Shown in pieces: positions 1-7,644 of a stretch of 64,000 nt of DNA (position 1 is its first letter; the number at the start of each line of letters is the position of its first letter). Source of the stretch: Paenibacillus auburnensis (GTDB lineage Bacteria > Bacillota > Bacilli > Paenibacillales > Paenibacillaceae); NCBI RefSeq assembly GCF_927798115.1, contig NZ_CAKMMG010000011.1, forward strand, positions 124,001 to 188,000, written 5' to 3'. The translations under genes were made by a program, and so were the position numbers. The notes beneath the pieces were generated by a model, which worked only from the letters and a program-made list of their open reading frames with translations, was not told the DNA's origin and made no database searches.

Positions 1-132
1 TGATTCCCGCGATGCCCCGGGCCGAATGAATCGTTAAAGTTTCCTTAATAAAATCTTTGCGACCGCAGCAGCTATGCCATCGTATAAAAGGATAACAATT
101 CCAAAATGCGCATCAATTAGGGGGACACGATC

Positions 133-963
133 ATGGAAGTTAATCCAAAATTAAAACAGGCAAAGCCGGGGAAAATCATCAGCATCGCGGCAGTGTTGCT
201 GGTAGTGGTACTGATTGCCGCCAATTCCTTTGCAACAGTGCAGTACGGACACATCGGACTCTACAAAACCTTCGGCAAACTCAACAATAATATGTTATCT
301 CCGGGCATACATCTGAAAATTCCGTTTTTCCAGAGTGTCATACAAGTCAACACCCAGGTGACCAAAGCGGAGACGGATACCTCTGCATCCTCCAAGGACC
401 TGCAGCCCGTCTCCACCCATGTGGCAGTTAACTATTCCGTCAATAAAGATTCTGCATACAATCTGATGAACAACATCGGAGGCAGCTTCGATGCGGTGAT
501 TATCAATCCGGCGATTCAGGAGATTGTCAAAGAAGTAACCGCCAAATATCCGGCTGAGGATCTGATCACGCGGCGGGATGTGGTGGCAGGAGAGATCAGC
601 GATCTCTTGACCAAACGTTTGGCCAAATACGACCTCGTTGTAAATGACATTAACATTGTGAATTTCAAATTCTCGGATGCATTCGACCAGTCCATTGAAG
701 CGAAGCAGGTTGCCCAGCAGCAGGCGCTCAAGGCAGAAAATGACCTCCGGCGGATTGAGATTGAGGCGAAACAGAAGATTGCCCAGGCACAGGCCGAAGC
801 AGAATCCCTAAGACTTAAGAAGCAGGAGGTTACACCGGAACTGGTGCAGCTGAAGCAGATCGAGGTTCAGGAGAAAGCGCTGGAGAAATGGAACGGCGTG
901 CTGCCGACGGTAACAGGCGGGGCCACACCTTTTATTGATATTGAGTCACTGACGCAGAAGTAA
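133..963 (+). CDS. Prohibitin-family (SPFH/PHB domain) membrane protein
   Basis: A 276-residue protein with one N-terminal membrane segment (about residues 15-34), an SPFH/prohibitin domain (about 35-210) and a charged Glu/Gln/Lys-rich coiled coil (about 190-245) typical of the family's oligomerisation helix. Family members assemble into membrane-bound rings that organise membrane domains and interact with proteases; the specific role in Bacillales is not defined. The ATG has an AGGGG ribosome site 8 bases upstream. It stands alone, followed by a small GC hairpin, and is not obviously co-transcribed with deoC. The family call is secure, the physiological role is not. Confidence 0.88.
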   Translation: MEVNPKLKQAKPGKIISIAAVLLVVVLIAANSFATVQYGHIGLYKTFGKLNNNMLSPGIHLKIPFFQSVIQVNTQVTKAETDTSASSKDLQPVSTHVAVNYSVNKDSAYNLMNNIGGSFDAVIINPAIQEIVKEVTAKYPAEDLITRRDVVAGEISDLLTKRLAKYDLVVNDINIVNFKFSDAFDQSIEAKQVAQQQALKAENDLRRIEIEAKQKIAQAQAEAESLRLKKQEVTPELVQLKQIEVQEKALEKWNGVLPTVTGGATPFIDIESLTQK

Positions 964-1006
964 TTATAAATAGTGAATAGTACTCTTTCACCAAACAAAC
1001 AATTCA

Positions 1007-1028
1007 AGGGGATGCTGACGCATCCCCT
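1007..1028 (+). terminator. Hairpin after the prohibitin gene
   Basis: A 9-bp perfect stem (AGGGGATGC with GCATCCCCT) around a 4-base loop, followed by a weak T-rich stretch. It fits a modest intrinsic terminator between the prohibitin gene and deoC. Confidence 0.5.
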
Positions 1029-1105
1029 GTTCTGCTTTCCAAAGCAGTCCACTATTGGTATGATTACAAGGAATGAGAACATCTACAACCATGGAGGAAT
1101 TAATA

Positions 1106-1783
1106 ATGAGTGAAAACACAATATCCGGGATCATTGATCATACGCTGCTAAAAGCGGACGCACGTAAGGAAGATATCATCAAGCTTGCGGAAGAGGCCAA
1201 AACTTATAAATTCGCTTCTGTATGCGTGAATCCGGCTTGGGTCGCAGTGGCCCATGAAGTGCTGAAGGATACGCCTGAAGTAAAAGTATGTACCGTTATC
1301 GGCTTCCCGCTGGGAGCATCCACACCGGAAACCAAAGCTTTCGAAACCACCAATGCGATCGCAAACGGTGCAGGGGAAGTGGATATGGTTATCAACATCG
1401 GTGCATTGAAAGACGGTGATAATGAACTGGTTAAACGCGATATCGCTGCTGTTGTAGATGCAGCCCGCGGCAAAGCGCTGACCAAGGTGATTATTGAGAC
1501 TTGTCTGCTGAGCGAAGAAGAGAAGGTCCGCGCCTGCAAGCTTGCGGTAGAAGCCGGGGCAGACTTTGTGAAGACTTCGACCGGATTCTCCACAGGAGGC
1601 GCTACGAAGGAAGATATCGCACTGATGCGGGCAACAGTTGGTCCTGATATCGGCGTCAAAGCCTCCGGCGGTGTACGCAGCAGTGAGGATGCGCTGATCA
1701 TGATCGGAGCGGGGGCAACCCGGATCGGTACGAGCGGCGGCGTAGCCATTGCCAAGGGCGAGCAGAGCCAGAGCAGCTACTAA
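1106..1783 (+). CDS. deoC: Deoxyribose-phosphate aldolase
   Basis: A 225-residue class I aldolase that cleaves 2-deoxyribose 5-phosphate to glyceraldehyde 3-phosphate and acetaldehyde in deoxynucleoside catabolism. The Schiff-base lysine lies in the FVKTSTGFS motif (K156) and the second active-site lysine in KASGGVR (K185). The opening IIDHTLLKADA matches the family. The ATG at 1106 was chosen because GGAGG sits 8 bases before it; the reading frame extends upstream to 1073 without a ribosome site. No other deo genes are nearby, so it is a single-gene unit ended by a strong terminator. Confidence 0.95.
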   Translation: MSENTISGIIDHTLLKADARKEDIIKLAEEAKTYKFASVCVNPAWVAVAHEVLKDTPEVKVCTVIGFPLGASTPETKAFETTNAIANGAGEVDMVINIGALKDGDNELVKRDIAAVVDAARGKALTKVIIETCLLSEEEKVRACKLAVEAGADFVKTSTGFSTGGATKEDIALMRATVGPDIGVKASGGVRSSEDALIMIGAGATRIGTSGGVAIAKGEQSQSSY

Positions 1784-1808
1784 TCGTCTGTATTTTGAAA
1801 GGATGGAC

Positions 1809-1847
1809 AAGCGGGGGATACAAAATTTTTTGTTCCTCCGCTTTTTT
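1809..1847 (+). terminator. Rho-independent terminator of deoC
   Basis: Stem AAGCGGGGGA/TCCTCCGCTT is extended by ACAAAA/TTTTGT after one bulged base and is followed by a T run. It is a strong intrinsic terminator about 25 bases after the deoC stop. Confidence 0.85.
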
Positions 1848-2029
1848 GTACATACATATTAGACTGGCTATTCGGCGGGGGTATTAATGTAAGCGTATAC
1901 TATAACTGTAATAAAACACACCGGAATAATGAGAATTTCCTCTTCCCAAATAACATCGTTTGTGAGAGAATAGTTACAATTCAAGATTGTTAAGGTTTAC
2001 CAATTGCCATTACAGGGGAGGAAATACCA

Positions 2030-3322
2030 ATGTCAGAAGACCGCAAGCTGTCGTTTGAAACATTAGCTGTTCATGCAGGCCAGGAGATTGACCCAACTAC
2101 ACTATCGCGTGCCGTACCGCTTTATCAGACCACTTCCTACGGATTCCGGGATGCTGAGCATGCCGCCAATCTGTTCGCGCTCAAGGAATTCGGCAACATC
2201 TATACCCGCCTGATGAACCCGACCACCGATGTGTTCGAGCAGCGGATTGCTGCGCTTGAAGGCGGGGCAGGTGCGCTGGCGACAGCGTCAGGGGCGGCGG
2301 CAATTTCCTTCTCTGTGCTGAATATTGCTGGTGCAGGCGATGAAATCGTATCTTCTGCCAGCCTCTACGGCGGAACTTATAATCTGTTCTCTACCACCTT
2401 GCCGAAGCTTGGAATCAAAGTGAATTTTGTGGACTCCGACAATCCGGAGAACTTCCGGGCGGCTATTACGGATAAGACGAAGGCGCTCTATGCCGAAACG
2501 ATCGGCAACCCTCAGGGGAACGTACTGGATATCGAAGCCGTGGCAGCGATCGCCCATGAGCACGGAATTCCGCTGATTGTCGATAATACCTTCCCGAGTC
2601 CGTATCTGCTGCGCCCGATTGAGCACGGAGCGGATATTGTGGTGCATTCGGCTACCAAATTTATCGGCGGCCATGGCACATCAATCGGTGGAGTTATCGT
2701 GGACGGAGGTAAATTTGACTGGAAAGCGAGCGGCAAATTCCCCGGCCTTACCGAGCCGGACCCAAGCTATCATGGCGTAGTGTACACGGAAGCGGTCGGG
2801 CCGATTGCCTATATTATCAAAGCCCGCGTGCAGCTGCTGCGTGATTTAGGCGCTTCGATCTCACCATTTAACTCGTGGCTGCTGCTGCAAGGGCTGGAAA
2901 CCCTGCATTTGCGCCTGGAACGCCATAGCTCGAATGCGCTCAAAGTGGCGCAATACCTGGAAGGCCATAAGGATGTAGAGTGGGTGAGCTACTCCGGCTT
3001 GCCGAGCCATCCGTCTTATGAGCTTGCCCAAAAATATTTACCGAAGGGCCAGGGCGCGATCCTCACCTTCGGAATTAAGGGCGGGGCTGCAGCCGGCGTC
3101 AAACTGATTGAGAATGTGAAGCTGTTCTCCCATTTGGCCAATGTAGGAGACTCGAAATCGCTGATTATTCATCCGGCGAGCACCACTCACCAGCAGCTTT
3201 CGGATGAAGAACAAATCACTGCCGGCGTAACTCCGGAGCTCCTGCGCCTGTCCATCGGAACCGAATCCATTGATGATATCCTGTATGATCTCGAACAGGC
3301 TATTGCTGCAAGCCAGCAGTAA
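2030..3322 (+). CDS. metY: O-acetylhomoserine sulfhydrylase / aminocarboxypropyltransferase
   Basis: A 430-residue Cys/Met-metabolism PLP enzyme that makes homocysteine from O-acetylhomoserine and sulfide. The motif HSATKFIGGHG carries the PLP-binding lysine (K210). The GNIYTRLMNPT motif near the N-terminus and the HPASTTHQQL motif near the C-terminus are characteristic of the MetY branch. At 430 residues it has the longer length of MetY rather than the roughly 380-400 of MetB/MetC. The start is supported by GGGGAGG upstream. It appears monocistronic. The 250-base leader shows no SAM (S-box) riboswitch pattern to my reading, so control by sulfur-responsive proteins is possible but not shown. 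Confidence 0.93.
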   Translation: MSEDRKLSFETLAVHAGQEIDPTTLSRAVPLYQTTSYGFRDAEHAANLFALKEFGNIYTRLMNPTTDVFEQRIAALEGGAGALATASGAAAISFSVLNIAGAGDEIVSSASLYGGTYNLFSTTLPKLGIKVNFVDSDNPENFRAAITDKTKALYAETIGNPQGNVLDIEAVAAIAHEHGIPLIVDNTFPSPYLLRPIEHGADIVVHSATKFIGGHGTSIGGVIVDGGKFDWKASGKFPGLTEPDPSYHGVVYTEAVGPIAYIIKARVQLLRDLGASISPFNSWLLLQGLETLHLRLERHSSNALKVAQYLEGHKDVEWVSYSGLPSHPSYELAQKYLPKGQGAILTFGIKGGAAAGVKLIENVKLFSHLANVGDSKSLIIHPASTTHQQLSDEEQITAGVTPELLRLSIGTESIDDILYDLEQAIAASQQ

Positions 3323-3369
3323 GACGGGATCAGCAGACACAGTATTTTAACCTATAAGCCTCTTTCGAG

Positions 3370-3425
3370 AGCAGTCCCGTTTCTTGACTTAGAGCCGGGA
3401 TTGCTTGCGGAGGGGGCTTTTTTTG
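3370..3425 (+). terminator. Possible terminator after metY
   Basis: A 10-bp stem (AGCAGTCCCG with CGGGATTGCT, one G-T pair) is followed 12 bases later by a GGGGGC and seven-T run. The separation between stem and T run makes this a weaker candidate than the other terminators here. Confidence 0.4.
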
Positions 3426-3604
3426 TTGTTTGGAAGGAGTATTGTTCCGCCGTCTGCACCGTAAATATCAGACTCCATTGATACCGCTTGCATATTTCAA
3501 GGCCGGCCCCCGTATTTATAAACAGAAGGTTTGTAACATGCCGGTACAGCTTGTAACAGGAATAGGTGCCGGCAATCCAAAGCCAAAAAAAGGTGGGTGC
3601 GGTG

Positions 3605-4663
3605 ATGAAGGGTGAACGTCAGCAGAATCAAAACCGGAACAATATGGAGCGCCCGTTCAAGTATAATGCTGGGGACCGGGCGATAGGAGCGGAAATGAGC
3701 CAGGCCGCATCTGTAGCCTCCGCTGCTGCGGAGTTTATCACCGAAGCGGGACGGAGCGCGGGAGCGGAAGCGCCCAAACGGGATTTTATGAGGCGGGCAG
3801 GAGACCGCCCGGCCTTCCTGGTGCTGCGTGAGGGAGCCGAAGACCGGCCGATATTCCGGGATGAGGCGGGTTCACTTCCGGGAGGACCTTGCCTCATCCG
3901 GAGTGAGGAGTGGCTGCATACCCCTGAGCTTGCCGGATTGTATGAATGCTGGCTGAACAGTGAAGATGAATTCCAGGCTGAACGCACCCTTCAGCGGATT
4001 TATTACCGGCTGCGGGCCGCTTCAGCAGCGCTGCTGGAATCGGCGGATGGCGCCTGGGCGGCCGTCACTCTGCTCTATACGCAGGAGCTTGCCGCAGCGC
4101 CCGCCAAACTGGCTGAGCTGCACGATGTCCAGCTCGAAGCCCTGTTTGCCGCCGTGGCGGCAAATCAGCGGCTGGGCAGAGACAGCCGCATCGATCTGCT
4201 GGCGCCATATCCCGCCAGCGCTGCCGAATTCGCGGTGAAACGCGAATTCATCGAGGACGTGGCCGAACAGACCCTCGGCCACGCTTACGCGGCGGCGTGC
4301 AGCATCGGGGCGCTGGTCGCCCCGGGTGTCCAGCCCGCCGCCGCGGGGGAAATCGCGCGTATCGCCGATTTCCTGGTGCTGGACGGCGCGGCGGACATTG
4401 CCGCGCCGGAAGAGCTTACCGCCGAGGGCTTTGCCCGCTCGGCGGGAGAGGCCCTGGCCGCCGTGCGGCGCGTGAAGCCGGCGGCGGTGGTACTCGCCGC
4501 GGGGGCACCGGCGGCGGGGGCGCTTGCCGATCTGTACCGGATCGGCATGAGCGGGATCTTTTGCAGCGCGGGCCTGCGGACCGAAGCGCTGCTCCGGGCG
4601 GCCTGCCTGACCTGGATGGCCCGGCAGGACAATGCGGATACAGCCGCCGGAGGATGGCTGTAG
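3605..4663 (+). CDS. Degenerate PPDK C-terminal-domain-like protein, probably non-catalytic
   Basis: A 352-residue protein. Residues about 1-165 are not recognised. From about residue 170 to the end the pattern follows the PEP/pyruvate-binding TIM-barrel of pyruvate phosphate dikinase: HDVQLEALFAA resembles the dikinase helix reading EMQVEAIFEA, AEFAVKREFIEDVAEQ its following helix, IGALVAPGV the IGTMIEVPR strand, and IFCSAGLRTEALLRAA the VSCSPYRVPIARLAAA end. The catalytic cysteine loop (ICGEHGG in dikinases) reads VVLAAGAPAAG with Ala298 at the Cys position, and the metal-binding Glu of MIEVPR is lost. No swivelling His domain or ATP-grasp domain is present. The homology is by eye and the non-catalytic role is inferred. 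The start at 3605 follows a weak purine-rich site. Codon use is very GC-rich toward the end. A terminator lies 250 bases downstream. Confidence 0.6.
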   Translation: MKGERQQNQNRNNMERPFKYNAGDRAIGAEMSQAASVASAAAEFITEAGRSAGAEAPKRDFMRRAGDRPAFLVLREGAEDRPIFRDEAGSLPGGPCLIRSEEWLHTPELAGLYECWLNSEDEFQAERTLQRIYYRLRAASAALLESADGAWAAVTLLYTQELAAAPAKLAELHDVQLEALFAAVAANQRLGRDSRIDLLAPYPASAAEFAVKREFIEDVAEQTLGHAYAAACSIGALVAPGVQPAAAGEIARIADFLVLDGAADIAAPEELTAEGFARSAGEALAAVRRVKPAAVVLAAGAPAAGALADLYRIGMSGIFCSAGLRTEALLRAACLTWMARQDNADTAAGGWL

Positions 4664-4785
4664 TCATTTAGCTCCCTGTTACTGTCCGCTGGCTGGCGGA
4701 ACCTGCCGCTGAAGACTAGTCTCCCGGGGCAAACAACCCGCGGCCCTCAGGCTCAGATTACTCTGGGTCGTCCATAGGCCGCTGA

Positions 4786-4900
4786 GAATAACTACTTCGT
4801 ACAGCTTTACGATTGTTTTGATGATCTTAAAGAAATAACTGTACTTTGTACATCTATACGACTGATTTTTCATGATCTTCAAGAAATAACTGCATTCTGC
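4786..4900. repeat. Degenerate direct repeats with periods of about 47 and 51 bases
   Basis: The core ATAACT followed by a T/C/G-rich block ending in a GTACA or GCACA element recurs at 4788, 4835 and 4886. The block GATCTTAAAGAAATAACT (4823-4840) is nearly repeated as GATCTTCAAGAAATAACT (4874-4891). Three imperfect copies, non-coding. Confidence 0.65.
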
Positions 4901-4912
4901 ACACTTATTTAG

Positions 4913-4949
4913 GCGGAATCCTGCGAATAGGCGGGATTCCGCTATTTTT
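4913..4949 (+). terminator. Rho-independent terminator
   Basis: A perfect 9-bp stem (GCGGAATCC with GGATTCCGC) followed by TATTTTT. It is the first clear terminator after the PPDK-like gene. Confidence 0.75.
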
Positions 4950-5083
4950 AATTGAACAGCCTGCAATTAAAGTTCCAGGATCACCAGATATGGCCCCGCA
5001 TTCCCCGCCCAATCTGCACATAAGTACACTTAGAATGCTGTTTCACTTCCCCGGTATGCCGGCGTAAAGCTGGACAAGCCTGG

Positions 5084-5182
5084 CACGCCTCACACACCTT
5101 ACACGCTTTACTCGTCTCACACGCCTTACTCGTCTTACTCGTCTTACCCGTCTCACACGCCCCGCACGCACCGCACGCCCCT
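5084..5182. repeat. Tandem 9-bp minisatellite, 11 units
   Basis: Eleven uninterrupted 9-base units run from 5084 to 5182 with approximate consensus CACGYCTTA; a twelfth, more diverged unit may precede at 5075. Units at 5129 and 5138 are identical (CTCGTCTTA). The last three share CACGC-CC. No start codon places the array in a supported gene, although a multiple of three would keep a frame. Confidence 0.9.
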
Positions 5183-5299
5183 CATATCAATGGATACAGC
5201 CGCTCAAATTCAGACTTGTCTCCGGGTTTACTTTCCGGCGGAAAGTGGTATAGTATAGGTATAAGTTGCACTGAGGAAATATATTTGCATTATTGCAAC

Positions 5300-5316
5300 A
5301 ATGATTATCATTCTCA
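5300..5316. promoter_or_regulatory. Fur-family operator (Fur/PerR-like box)
   Basis: AATGATTATCATT (5300-5312) is a perfect 6-1-6 palindrome. Read as the 7-1-7 Fur motif TGATAAT-N-ATTATCA, bases 5302-5316 match 12 of 14 positions. It lies about 160 bases before the P1B4 ATPase start. Iron-efflux ATPases of this type are controlled by PerR or Fur in relatives, which supports the reading; which protein binds cannot be told. Confidence 0.6.
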
Positions 5317-5321
5317 TTTAT

Positions 5322-5352
5322 CATGCTGTCCCGGCTGAGCCGGGGCAGCATG
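5322..5352 (+). promoter_or_regulatory. Stable 14-bp hairpin between the Fur-type box and the ATPase gene
   Basis: CATGCTGTCCCGGC pairs with GCCGGGGCAGCATG across a 3-base loop (one G-T pair). There is only a weak T stretch after it. It could be a terminator/attenuator or part of the leader RNA. Confidence 0.5.
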
Positions 5353-5472
5353 TGTCATTTTAAGGGCTTTAATAATGGCTCTCATTCTCAGTAAGTCTCT
5401 CAGTCAGGCTCTCTCAGTCAGTTGCTAATTCTCACTTATGCTCTTCATTACAAACAGGAAGGTGATTTTATT

Positions 5473-7440
5473 ATGCAAGCAACATCCAAACAACTACCAA
5501 AACCGATAGCCCGCCAAGGCAACGCGCAGCAGCCGCGGACCCCGAAGCCGCGGCGCTTTGATCCGCGTGCCATGCTGAGCAACCGGGAAATGCAGGCCGC
5601 GCTTGGCAGCGGCTTGCTCATGCTTATCGCCTGGGCTGTCAGCGGATGGTCGGAAGTGCTCTCCGTGCTGATTTATGTTATCTCCTATACAGTAGGCGGG
5701 TGGATCAAGGCGAAGGAAGGTGTAGAGACGCTGGTTAAAGATCGTGATCTCGATGTCAACCTGCTGATGATAGCTGCCGCATTAGGTGCCGCCTCCATCG
5801 GCTACTGGAATGAAGGGGCGATGCTGATCTTCATCTTTGCCATGAGCGGAGCGCTGGAGAGCTATACTATGGAGCGCAGCAAAAAAGACATTTCTTCGCT
5901 GATGGCATTGAAGCCGGCTACGGCTGTACGTATTGAGCAGGGGGCCATGAGCGAGGTGCCGATTGATCTTTTGGCTGTCGGAGATTTATTGCTGGTGCGT
6001 CCGGGTGAGCTTATTCCGGCAGACGGCAAGGTCTACCGGGGAGAGTCGGCAGTCAATCAGGCTTCGATTACAGGTGAATCCCTGCCGGTTGAGAAGACAA
6101 CCGGAAGCGAAGTGTTCGCAGGAACGGTTAACGGGGAAGGGCCGCTTTATATCGAAGTGACCACTGCTGCTGAGCATACGCTTTTTGCCAAGATCATCAA
6201 AATGGTTGAAGAAGCGGAAACCGAAGTACCGGATTCACAGCGGTTCATTAAACGCCTGGAGGCGGTTTATGCCCGTGTTGTTGTCCTCGTAACGGTTATT
6301 CTGATTGTTCTGCCGCCGTTTGTGCTGGACTGGAGCTGGAGCAATACTTTTTATAAAGCAATGGTGTTCCTGGTTGTCGCCTCTCCGTGTGCCCTGGTCT
6401 CGTCCATTATGCCCGCCATGCTGTCGGCCATTTCCAAAAGCGCGCGCAAAGGTATCCTGTTCAAAGGCGGCGTACACCTGGAGAATATGGCGAAGGTAAC
6501 GGTGGTTGCTTTTGATAAGACGGGGACGCTGACTGAGGGGATTCCGCAGGTCACTGATTTTATTGCCGGAGAAGGGTACAGCCGGGATGAGCTGCTGGCG
6601 GTCAGTGCCTCGATTGAGAAGCTGTCACGCCATCCGCTGGCGGAAGCCATTGTCCGTTTGGCGGAGGAGGAGCGGGTGGAGCTGTACAGCACCCATGAGA
6701 GCAAATCCGTGACCGGCTGGGGGATTGAAGGCTGGATTAACGGCAGATTGTGGAGAATAGGTAAAACCAATGTATTGGATGAAGCTGCTGCGGCAGTGGA
6801 GGGAGAGCGCCATGCGTCCTGGAAAGCGGTACGCAAACAGCTGGAGAGCGAAGGGAAGACCGTTTCACTGATTCTGGAAGGAGATCATATTGCCGGCATG
6901 ATTGCTCTGCAGGATACGGTGCGTCCGCAGGCGGAAGTCGCAGTGCGGAAGCTGCAGAAGCTGGGGATTAAGGTAGCGATGCTGACGGGGGACCGTGAAG
7001 CCACTGCAGCCGTAATGGCCGGAAGAACGGGAGTCGATCTTGTTTTTGCCGATCTTTTGCCGGAGGACAAAGTGACCCATATTAAGGCGCTGCGTGAACA
7101 ATACGGCCATGTCATCATGGTCGGCGACGGGGTGAATGATGCGCCAGCGCTGGCTACGGCTACAGTTGGGATGGGCATGGGCATGAAGGGCAGCGGAGCA
7201 GCGCTTGAAATCGCCGACGTGGTATTAATGAATGATAATATCGAGGAGATTGCTTCGACGATTGAATTGGCCCGCCGTACCCAGCGGATTGTGAAGCAGA
7301 ATATGATTTTTGCGGTAACGGTGATCCTTACCCTGATATTAAGCAATTTTTTGCAGGGAATTGCCCTTCCTTTTGGAGTGGTCGGCCATGAAGGGAGTAC
7401 GATTCTTGTTATTCTGAATGGGCTACGATTGCTGCGCTGA
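5473..7440 (+). CDS. pfeT: P1B4-type heavy-metal efflux P-type ATPase (iron/cobalt class, PfeT/ZosA-like)
   Basis: A 655-residue transport ATPase. The phosphorylated Asp is D348 in DKTGT, and MLTGDREAT and GDGVNDAPAL motifs complete the catalytic core. The membrane metal motif is Ser-Pro-Cys (C306) rather than CPC, and the last helix carries HEGST (639-643) followed by LVILNGLRLL. The SPC plus HEG-S-T combination marks the P1B4 class, which includes B. subtilis PfeT (formerly ZosA, YkvW), a ferrous-iron exporter. There is no N-terminal CxxC metal domain; the N-terminus is a short Pro/Arg-rich basic tail. ATG 5473 was chosen because GGAAGGTGA precedes it; the frame opens earlier at 5422 without a site. 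A Fur-type palindrome lies upstream. The metal specificity is inferred. Confidence 0.87.
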   Translation: MQATSKQLPKPIARQGNAQQPRTPKPRRFDPRAMLSNREMQAALGSGLLMLIAWAVSGWSEVLSVLIYVISYTVGGWIKAKEGVETLVKDRDLDVNLLMIAAALGAASIGYWNEGAMLIFIFAMSGALESYTMERSKKDISSLMALKPATAVRIEQGAMSEVPIDLLAVGDLLLVRPGELIPADGKVYRGESAVNQASITGESLPVEKTTGSEVFAGTVNGEGPLYIEVTTAAEHTLFAKIIKMVEEAETEVPDSQRFIKRLEAVYARVVVLVTVILIVLPPFVLDWSWSNTFYKAMVFLVVASPCALVSSIMPAMLSAISKSARKGILFKGGVHLENMAKVTVVAFDKTGTLTEGIPQVTDFIAGEGYSRDELLAVSASIEKLSRHPLAEAIVRLAEEERVELYSTHESKSVTGWGIEGWINGRLWRIGKTNVLDEAAAAVEGERHASWKAVRKQLESEGKTVSLILEGDHIAGMIALQDTVRPQAEVAVRKLQKLGIKVAMLTGDREATAAVMAGRTGVDLVFADLLPEDKVTHIKALREQYGHVIMVGDGVNDAPALATATVGMGMGMKGSGAALEIADVVLMNDNIEEIASTIELARRTQRIVKQNMIFAVTVILTLILSNFLQGIALPFGVVGHEGSTILVILNGLRLLR

Positions 7441-7537
7441 TTCCTTCAGAAAAGTCCTCTAAAAGGCGATTTCGAAAAATAGGTTGTTCAAAATTGAATT
7501 GTTCACAAAAAAGGCCGATTCATACGTGTCTGGCATA

Positions 7538-7566
7538 TTGACATATTCCCTTGAGATGATCATAAT
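7538..7566 (+). promoter_or_regulatory. SigA-type promoter of trxB
   Basis: TTGACA (7538-7543), 17-base spacer, CATAAT (7561-7566). Start of transcription would be near 7573, giving a leader of about 70 bases. Confidence 0.75.
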
Positions 7567-7644
7567 AAGTACTACATTATAATTATTTTAATTAAGAAAC
7601 CGCAGATTAGACGTCTATGCGTCCATCTCAAGGAGGATATAATC

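Larger units (their letters stand above)
4664..5472. other. 809-bp non-coding, repeat-rich gap
   Basis: No convincing gene. It holds, in order, a family of degenerate repeats about 50 bases long (4786-4900), a terminator hairpin (4913-4949), a 9-bp tandem repeat array (5084-5182), a Fur-family palindrome (5300-5316), a 14-bp hairpin (5322-5352) and a duplicated TCTCTCAGTCAG at about 5396-5421, just before the metal ATPase gene. Confidence 0.7.

Noticed and set aside
1148..1810. Minus-strand 220-codon frame opposite deoC
   Set aside because: It is antisense to deoC and crosses its terminator; no motif or ribosome site.
1880..2029. SAM riboswitch upstream of metY
   Set aside because: No S-box core elements or terminator hairpin were visible between the deoC terminator and metY.
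3430..3615. 61-codon reading frame before the PPDK-like gene
   Set aside because: It starts inside the metY terminator zone without a ribosome site and overlaps the next gene; no recognisable sequence.
4297..4671. Overlapping frames in the GC-rich end of the PPDK-like gene
   Set aside because: High GC removes stop codons in all frames. Their translations are Arg/Gly/Pro-rich without motifs.
5084..5182. CRISPR-like repeat array
   Set aside because: Repeat units are only 9 bases, contiguous and without spacers, and no cas genes are present. It is a tandem minisatellite.
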